From assembly GCA_031400505.1 (NCBI GenBank), contig JANNPZ010000002.1, positions 1 through 48,775 of the forward strand: a DNA stretch of 48,775 nucleotides, given 5' to 3'. A program made the position numbers and the translations under genes. Positions 43,263 through 48,775 of the stretch are shown here, one piece after another (within the stretch, counting starts at the first letter, position 1; every line of letters begins with the position of its first letter). Below the pieces are notes generated by a model. That model made no database searches, was not told the origin of the DNA, and saw nothing but the letters and a program-made list of their open reading frames with translations. This stretch comes from JAIYDJ01 sp031400505. Its GTDB lineage: Bacteria; Pseudomonadota; Alphaproteobacteria; Rhodobacterales; Rhodobacteraceae.

Positions 43263-43511
43263 TGGTGCGCCTTCAAAGGTGCCGCAAGCATGGCGGCGCG
43301 ATCTGCCCGGTCGCAAGCAGACATCCGATGATCGGGCCGGATGCCGCCGAAGCAAACCGGGTTGATCGGCGGATTTCCGGCGTTGTCGATTATTGGCCTT
43401 CCGGCATTGTGGCAATCTTGCATCATGCCGCCGCCGTTCCCAAGTTAGGATGGGCCTTGGGTTGGCGTGCCATGACGGGCGCAGGCGAGGTGCCGGCAAG
43501 GAGAATGACCG

Positions 43512-46124
43512 ATGAATCTTGAAAAGTTCACCGAGCGGTCGCGCGGCTTCATTCAGGCCGCACAGACGATCGCGATGCGCGACAGCCATCAGCGCCTTGC
43601 GCCCGAGCATTTGCTGAAAGCGATCATGGATGACGACCAGGGGCTGGGGTCGAACCTGATCCGCCGGGCAGGCGGCGAGCCTGCACGGGTGGTCGAGGCT
43701 TTGGCTTTGGCGATGGCAAAACTGCCGAAGGTCACGGGCGATGCGCAGCCGTTCATGGATCCCGGTCTGGTCAAGGTGCTGGACGAGGCCGAGAAGGTGG
43801 CGAAGAAGGCCGGGGATTCGTTCGTGCCGGTTGAACGCGTGCTGATGGCGCTGTGCATGGTGCCGAGCAAAGCGAAAGATGCCTTGGATGCAGGCGCAGT
43901 GAAGGCGCAGAGCCTGAACGCGACGATCAACGACATTCGCAAAGGGCGCGTGGCGGATTCGGCATCGGCCGAGGAAGGCTATGACGCGCTGAAAAAATAT
44001 GCCCGCGATCTGACCGCCGCGGCAGCAGAGGGCAAGATCGACCCGATCATCGGGCGCGATGAAGAGATTCGGCGGACCATGCAAGTGTTGTCGCGGCGGA
44101 CCAAGAACAATCCGGTGCTGATCGGTGAACCGGGGGTCGGCAAGACGGCGATTGCCGAAGGCCTGGCGCTGCGAATCGTCAATGGCGATGTGCCTGAGTC
44201 TTTGCGCAACAAGAAGCTGATGGCGCTGGACATGGGGGCCTTGATCGCAGGCGCGAAGTATCGCGGCGAGTTCGAAGAGCGGTTGAAGGCCGTTCTCAAC
44301 GAGGTCACCACGGCGGCGGGCGAGATCATCCTTTTCATCGACGAGATGCATACGCTGGTCGGCGCCGGGAAATCCGAAGGTGCCATGGACGCGGCCAACC
44401 TTATCAAGCCGGCCTTGGCGCGGGGAGAGTTGCATTGCGTGGGGGCGACCACGCTGGATGAATACCGCAAATATGTTGAAAAGGATGCGGCCTTGGCCCG
44501 GCGGTTCCAACCGTTGGTCGTGAACGAGCCGACGGTCGAGGACACGATCAGCATCCTGCGCGGGATCAAGGAGAAGTACGAACTGCATCACGGGGTGCGT
44601 ATATCGGACAGCGCGCTGGTGGCGGCCGCGACGCTGTCGCATCGCTACATCACCGACCGGTTCTTGCCGGACAAGGCGATTGATCTGGTGGACGAGGCGG
44701 CCAGCCGGTTGCGGATGGAAGTGGACAGCAAGCCCGAGGAGCTGGACGCGCTTGACCGGACGATCCTGCAATTGCAGATCGAAGCCGAGGCCTTGAAGAA
44801 GGAAGAGGATGCCGCAAGCCGGGACCGGCTGGAGAAGCTGCAGAAGGAACTGGCGGGGTTGATGGAGCGGTCCTCCGAGATGACTGCGAAATGGCAATCG
44901 GAGCGGGATTCGCTTGAGGCGGCGCGGGGGCTGAAGGAAGACCTCGACCGGGCGCGGGCCGAGCTGGAGGTCGTCAAGCGCGATGGCAATCTGGGGCGGG
45001 CCGGGGAGTTGTCTTACGGGATCATCCCGGGGCTGGAAAAGAAACTGGCCGAGGCAGAGGCGCGCGAAGGTCTGGCGCTGGTGGCCGAAGCGGTCGGACC
45101 CGAGCAGATCGCCGAGGTGGTCGAACGCTGGACGGGCATCCCGACCAGCCGGATGCTGGAGGGCGAGCGGGAAAAGCTGTTGCGGATGGAAGACGAGTTG
45201 GGCAAGCGCGTGATCGGGCAGCGGCAGGCGGTGGTGGCGATTTCCAACGCGGTGCGACGCGCGCGGGCGGGGTTGAACGACGAAAACCGGCCGTTGGGGT
45301 CGTTCCTGTTCCTGGGGCCTACAGGCGTCGGAAAGACCGAGTTGACCAAGGCGGTGGCGGCATATCTCTTTGATGACGACAGCGCGATGGTGCGGATCGA
45401 CATGTCCGAGTTCATGGAGAAGCATGCAGTTTCGCGCCTGATCGGGGCACCGCCCGGCTATGTCGGCTATGACGAGGGCGGCGTGCTGACCGAAGCCGTG
45501 CGCCGCCGCCCCTATCAGGTGGTGCTGTTTGACGAGGTGGAAAAGGCGCATCCGGATGTGTTCAACGTGCTGTTGCAGGTGCTGGATGACGGCATGCTGA
45601 CCGACGGGCAGGGGCGGACGGTCGATTTCAAGCAGACACTGATCGTTCTGACTTCGAATCTTGGGGCTTATGCGCTGTCGCAACTGCCTGACGGGGCTGA
45701 TCCGGCGCAAGCACGTCGCGACGTGATGGAGGCTGTGCGCGGGCATTTCCGCCCCGAGTTTCTGAACCGGCTGGATGACCAGATCATCTTTGACCGGCTG
45801 GGCAGGGCCGATATGGCGGCGATCGTTGACATCCAGTTGAAACGCCTGGAGGCGCGGCTCGCCGGCCGCAAGATAGTGCTGGAGATGGACGGGGCCGCAA
45901 AGATCTGGCTTGCGGACGAAGGCTATGACCCGGTGTTTGGGGCGCGGCCGCTGAAACGGGTGTTCCAGCGCCATTTGCAGGACCCGTTGGCCAGCATGAT
46001 CCTGTCCGGCGATGTGATGGACGGTGCGACGGTCATGATCTCGGCCGGGTCCGATGGTTTGATCATCGGAGACCGGATCAGCGTATCCGGCCGCCAAAGG
46101 CCGCAGGACGCAGTGGTGCACTAA
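43512..46124 (+). CDS. clpB: Chaperone disaggregase ClpB
   Basis: ClpB, with DnaK, resolubilises aggregated proteins. The 870-residue protein begins NLEKFTERSRGFIQAAQ and has a Clp N-domain, Walker A1 GEPGVGKT (205-212), and the long coiled-coil middle domain (about 400-530, with EELDALDRTILQLQIEAEAL). The second AAA+ domain has GPTGVGKT near 604. The middle domain and the N-terminus distinguish it from the T6SS ClpV at 8904-11591. An AGGAG lies about 8 bp before the ATG. No heat-shock promoter was firmly identified. Confidence 0.97.
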   Translation: MNLEKFTERSRGFIQAAQTIAMRDSHQRLAPEHLLKAIMDDDQGLGSNLIRRAGGEPARVVEALALAMAKLPKVTGDAQPFMDPGLVKVLDEAEKVAKKAGDSFVPVERVLMALCMVPSKAKDALDAGAVKAQSLNATINDIRKGRVADSASAEEGYDALKKYARDLTAAAAEGKIDPIIGRDEEIRRTMQVLSRRTKNNPVLIGEPGVGKTAIAEGLALRIVNGDVPESLRNKKLMALDMGALIAGAKYRGEFEERLKAVLNEVTTAAGEIILFIDEMHTLVGAGKSEGAMDAANLIKPALARGELHCVGATTLDEYRKYVEKDAALARRFQPLVVNEPTVEDTISILRGIKEKYELHHGVRISDSALVAAATLSHRYITDRFLPDKAIDLVDEAASRLRMEVDSKPEELDALDRTILQLQIEAEALKKEEDAASRDRLEKLQKELAGLMERSSEMTAKWQSERDSLEAARGLKEDLDRARAELEVVKRDGNLGRAGELSYGIIPGLEKKLAEAEAREGLALVAEAVGPEQIAEVVERWTGIPTSRMLEGEREKLLRMEDELGKRVIGQRQAVVAISNAVRRARAGLNDENRPLGSFLFLGPTGVGKTELTKAVAAYLFDDDSAMVRIDMSEFMEKHAVSRLIGAPPGYVGYDEGGVLTEAVRRRPYQVVLFDEVEKAHPDVFNVLLQVLDDGMLTDGQGRTVDFKQTLIVLTSNLGAYALSQLPDGADPAQARRDVMEAVRGHFRPEFLNRLDDQIIFDRLGRADMAAIVDIQLKRLEARLAGRKIVLEMDGAAKIWLADEGYDPVFGARPLKRVFQRHLQDPLASMILSGDVMDGATVMISAGSDGLIIGDRISVSGRQRPQDAVVH

Positions 46125-46127
46125 GAA

Positions 46128-46156
46128 AAAGGGGCAGGCGCGCGGCCTGCCCCTTT
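46128..46156. terminator. Bidirectional terminator between clpB and the fasciclin gene
   Basis: The stem AAAGGGGCAGGC / GCCTGCCCCTTT (12 bp with a 5-nt loop) has A-rich sequence on one side and TTT on the other. It lies 3 bp after the clpB stop and 19 bp from the convergent gene's stop, so it can end both transcripts. Confidence 0.85.
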
Positions 46157-46175
46157 GTCCCTGAAGATTGTCAGA

Positions 46176-46667
46176 TCACTTCGGCAGGATGACCGAGTCG
46201 ATGACGTGGATCACGCCATTGGTCGCTTCGATATCGGCGGTCGAGATGACTGCGCCGTCAACCTTGGCACCATCATGGAGGGTAATGGTCACTTCGCCAC
46301 CTTGCACGGTCGCGGCCTTCAAGCCTTCGGACAAGTCGGTGGACATGACTTTGCCGGGCACGACGTGGTAAGTCAGAACGGCTACGAGCTTGTCTTTGTT
46401 TTCCGGCTTCAGCAGATCTTCGACCGTACCGGCGGGCAAGGCCGCGAACGCGGCATCGGTCGGCGCGAACACGGTGAACGGGCCTTCGCCTTTCAGCGTT
46501 TCCACCAGACCGGCAGCGGTCAGGGCTGCGGCGAGGGTATTGAAAGAACCTGCGGCAACAGCAGTGTCAACGATGTCTTTCGCATGGCCGTCGGCGAAAG
46601 CCGGTGCGGAGAACAGTGCAACCGAAGCGGTCAGGACGAGGAAGGTTCTGCGGATCATGGGGGTCAC
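46176..46667 (-). CDS. Exported fasciclin (FAS1) domain protein
   Basis: The 163-residue protein has a Sec signal peptide (about 6-25, cleavage FA|DG). A single FAS1 domain follows with the two conserved blocks FTVFAPTDAAFAALPAGT (about 63-80) and LTYHVVPGKVM (about 98-108), ending VIHVIDSVILPK. FAS1 proteins mediate adhesion or bind periplasmic ligands. It is monocistronic, with a shared terminator downstream. Confidence 0.93.
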   Translation of the reverse strand: MTPMIRRTFLVLTASVALFSAPAFADGHAKDIVDTAVAAGSFNTLAAALTAAGLVETLKGEGPFTVFAPTDAAFAALPAGTVEDLLKPENKDKLVAVLTYHVVPGKVMSTDLSEGLKAATVQGGEVTITLHDGAKVDGAVISTADIEATNGVIHVIDSVILPK

Positions 46668-46827
46668 TCCTATGGATCATTGCCGTGTTGGCAAACAGTG
46701 TACGGCGTTGGTTTTCAATCGGTTCACTGTCAATTTCCTGCCAGCCCGTCTTGACGGCGGCGCCTATCGGGCTAAGCGGCGCGTCTCTTTCAAATCAAGT
46801 AACGATTGGTTTATCAACTGTGATCGC

Positions 46828-46843
46828 CCGCGTTGTAACGCGG
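46828..46843. promoter_or_regulatory. Perfect palindrome in the fasciclin-msrP divergent region
   Basis: CCGCGTT-GT-AACGCGG is a perfect inverted repeat in the 304-bp region 46668-46971 between two divergent genes. Its size and position suit a dimeric repressor or activator site. No matching regulator is adjacent. Nothing else recognised in the gap, apart from an AT-rich stretch at about 46905-46940. Confidence 0.4.
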
Positions 46844-46971
46844 CACATCAACGCCGATAGGGCCTTTGCCGCCGGGGCTGTTGTTACAAATCCTTGTCGC
46901 AGATGTGTGATGAGATGATTTTGTAATTTTGGCAGGATCAGCGATATTGGGGCAAAAATATGGAGCGTTGC

Positions 46972-47874
46972 ATGACAAATTCCCTGCGCTGGTCGGATGT
47001 CACCCCGAAAGCCGTTTTCCTGAACCGCCGACAGCTTATGCTTGGGGCTGGCGCGTTGTCGCTCGCGGCGCCCGCGCTGGCAGAGCTGCCCAAAAGCCCG
47101 TTTTCGACTGATGAAGTGCCCAACAGCCTGGAAGACATCACCAGCTACAACAACTTCTACGAGTTCGGGTTCGACAAGTCCGACCCCGCCCGGTACGCGG
47201 CGGGTCTGAAGGTCGATCCGTGGTCGGTCGTCGTCGATGGGATGGTGGACAAGCCGGGCACCTACAGCCTTGCCGATCTTTGCGCGGGCATGACGGTCGA
47301 AGAGCGTATCTATCGGTTCCGCTGTGTCGAGGCGTGGTCGATGGTCGTGCCGTGGATGGGGTTCCAGTTGTCGGCACTTCTGGACAAACTCGGTGTGCGG
47401 CCGGGGGCAAAGTTCGTGGCTTTCGAGACGCTGGTGCGTCCCGAAGAAATGCCGGGCCAGACTGGCGGCTATATCGAATGGCCCTACCGCGAAGGGTTGC
47501 GGATCGACGAGGCGATGAACCCGCTGACGCTGATGGCGACCGGGCTTTATGGCCAACCGATGCCAAACCAGAATGGCGCGCCGATCCGGCTGGTGGTGCC
47601 GTGGAAATACGGCTTCAAGTCGATCAAGTCGATTGTGCGCATCTCGCTGGTCGAGGCGATGCCGCCGACCACTTGGAACATGCTGCAACCGGGCGAATAC
47701 GGTTTTTATGCCAACGTGAACCCGCAGGTCGATCATCCGCGCTGGAGTCAGGCCAGCGAGCGGGTCATCGGCTCGGGGTTCTTTGCAGACAAAAAAGAAA
47801 CGCTGATGTTCAACGGTTACGCCGAACAGGTGGCATCGTTGTATGCAGGTCAGGATCTGGCGAAGGACTTCTGA
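46972..47874 (+). CDS. msrP: Protein-methionine-sulfoxide reductase catalytic subunit MsrP
   Basis: MsrP repairs oxidised methionines in periplasmic proteins using a molybdopterin cofactor. From ATG 46972 (GGAG 6 bp upstream; an ATG at 46960 is possible) it has 300 residues. A Tat signal (NRRQLMLGAGALSLAAPALA, about 18-37) is followed by the family's TSYNNFYEFG (about 57-66). The Mo-ligand Cys118 is in YRFRCVEAWSMVVPW. It overlaps msrQ by 1 bp (TGATG), the standard msrPQ arrangement. Confidence 0.95.
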   Translation: MTNSLRWSDVTPKAVFLNRRQLMLGAGALSLAAPALAELPKSPFSTDEVPNSLEDITSYNNFYEFGFDKSDPARYAAGLKVDPWSVVVDGMVDKPGTYSLADLCAGMTVEERIYRFRCVEAWSMVVPWMGFQLSALLDKLGVRPGAKFVAFETLVRPEEMPGQTGGYIEWPYREGLRIDEAMNPLTLMATGLYGQPMPNQNGAPIRLVVPWKYGFKSIKSIVRISLVEAMPPTTWNMLQPGEYGFYANVNPQVDHPRWSQASERVIGSGFFADKKETLMFNGYAEQVASLYAGQDLAKDF

Positions 47875-48488
47875 TGCAGATGATCGTTGATGCGGTCAAC
47901 CGCGCCGGTCGGGGGGTTCCGAACTGGCTGGTGTATGCGGCAGGGGCGGTGCCCTTTGCATGGCTCGTTTGGGCGGTGCTGACAGGCAGCCTTGGTCCCG
48001 ACCCCGTGAAGGGTGTCGAGCAGCGTCTTGGCATTTGGGCGTTGCAGTTCCTGATTGCAGGTCTTGCCATCACCCCATTGCGGCGCATCGGCGTGAACCT
48101 GATACGCCACAGGCGCGCTTTGGGTCTTTTGGCGTTCTTTTATGTCCTGATGCACTTCGTGACCTGGGTGGTGCTGGATATGGCGCTGGACTGGACGCAG
48201 ATCGTCGCGGCGCTGTGGAAGCGGCCCTATATCCTGATCGGGTTCGCGGCTTTGCTGGCGATGGTGCCGCTTGCCGTCACGTCGACCAACAGCGCGATCA
48301 GGCGGATGGGCCCAAAAGCTTGGGGACAGTTGCACAAGCTGATGTACGGCATCGTTGCAGCCGCAGCGCTGCACTATCTGCTCTTGGTCAAAGTGATATC
48401 AACAGAGCCGGTCGTTTACGCGACAATCGTTCTGGCTTTGCTGGCTCTTCGGCTGGTCCCTAAGTTGGGCCGACTGAAAGTCGCATGA
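47874..48488 (+). CDS. msrQ: MsrQ, haem-binding membrane subunit for MsrP
   Basis: MsrQ carries electrons from the respiratory chain or flavin reductases to MsrP. The 204-residue membrane protein has about six helices, with haem-candidate histidines in FYVLMHFVTWV, GQLHKLMYG and ALHYLLLVKVI. ATG 47874 overlaps the msrP stop; a longer in-frame stretch from 47220 lies wholly inside msrP and is not coding. A probable promoter/leader of another unit begins about 130 bp downstream. Confidence 0.95.
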   Translation: MQMIVDAVNRAGRGVPNWLVYAAGAVPFAWLVWAVLTGSLGPDPVKGVEQRLGIWALQFLIAGLAITPLRRIGVNLIRHRRALGLLAFFYVLMHFVTWVVLDMALDWTQIVAALWKRPYILIGFAALLAMVPLAVTSTNSAIRRMGPKAWGQLHKLMYGIVAAAALHYLLLVKVISTEPVVYATIVLALLALRLVPKLGRLKVA

Positions 48489-48618
48489 TTTCTGGCTGTT
48501 GCAGGCAATGCTCTTGCGTCGCCACGGCGGAAATTGTGTCAATTCGGCGGCCTACCCCAAGATTTTGTAGTGTAGCCTGACTTTGCGAAAAAAATATGAA
48601 CGTCGCTGCTTTTTCCTC

Positions 48619-48775
48619 TTGCGGGTTGTTGTGTGTGGGCCTAGACAGCGCTTCACCGAGACGACGGGGCGTGGAAGCGTTGAGTTGGATTGGGAGTGGC
48701 GGCGACGCTGCGGTGGAAATTCTGGAGATATGACGGCAGATACGCCCGAGGTTCGGGTGTGCTGTGCGTTTTGTG
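48619..48775 (+). promoter_or_regulatory. Probable rRNA operon promoter and leader (start only)
   Basis: TTGCGG (48619-48624) and TAGACA (48642-48647) are 17 bp apart. They are followed by AGCGCTTCACCGAGACGACG, which resembles the leader ahead of 16S rRNA in Rhodobacteraceae genomes. No protein frame is credible from 48489 to the edge. The 16S gene would lie beyond the window. This identification is from memory of related leaders and is unverified. Confidence 0.45.

Noticed and set aside
42891..46121. A 1076-codon minus-strand open frame opposite clpB
   Set aside because: It is the antisense shadow of clpB. The composition is Arg/His/Gln-rich without domains. Only the last 123 codons (42891-43262) lie outside clpB and look like a real gene.

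Overview
The window looks like chromosomal DNA of an alphaproteobacterium, most likely a Rhodobacteraceae (roseobacter/Rhodobacter-type). The reasons are high GC, the hemD / mic60 / 'hemY' block with divergent tsaD, the dapF-mtaB pair, msrPQ, a tRNA-Arg(CCU) with a group I intron, and GC-rich hairpins of the kind common in this family. This assignment is by recognition, not by a search.

Region 1 (1-19554, minus strand) is a nearly complete type VI secretion (T6SS) operon. Reading from the promoter side the order is tssA, tssB, tssC, hcp, tagJ, tssE, tssF, tssG, tssH(clpV), vgrG, an unknown gene, PAAR, tagH(fha), tssK, tssL and tssM. tssM runs off the left edge. No tssJ lipoprotein gene is visible. 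TssL instead carries a C-terminal OmpA-type peptidoglycan-binding domain.

Region 2 (19766-27346) is the most interesting part. It holds two convergent operons whose stop codons directly abut at 23226/23227. The rightward operon encodes a small cysteine-containing exported protein, an ExbB/TolQ-type channel subunit, two ExbD/TolR subunits, and a 517-residue protein. That protein has a TonB-like SxxxH transmembrane helix, an Ala/Pro-rich repeat stalk and a DUF4384-like end. The leftward operon encodes a predicted outer-membrane barrel, a small exported protein, a YceI-OmpA fusion, and a periplasmic caspase-like protease ending in a CxxCH (cytochrome c-type) motif. I infer a proton-motive-force-driven envelope machine with a protease arm, linked by position to the T6SS.

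Region 3 (27347-28836) holds one isolated plus-strand gene with a Cys/His/Asp pattern like YopT/C58 papain-fold proteases (possible effector). About 440 bp without a recognisable gene follow, then tRNA-Thr(CGT). The 3' end of that tRNA faces the T6SS side, as at a tRNA-borne island boundary.

Region 4 (29021-48775) is core chromosome. It contains HemY-like, Mic60 and HemD (minus); TsaD, a YCII protein, an EVE protein and a DUF1761 protein (plus); DUF2853 (minus); tRNA-Arg(CCU) split by a 230-bp group I intron; a LacI-type regulator; MtaB and DapF (minus); tRNA-Lys(TTT); an NYN-domain protein; PyrF; two conserved proteins, one a TolB-like propeller; a small unknown; ClpB; a fasciclin protein; and MsrP-MsrQ. 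The right end resembles the promoter and leader of a ribosomal RNA operon. No CRISPR array, insertion sequence or integrase was seen.
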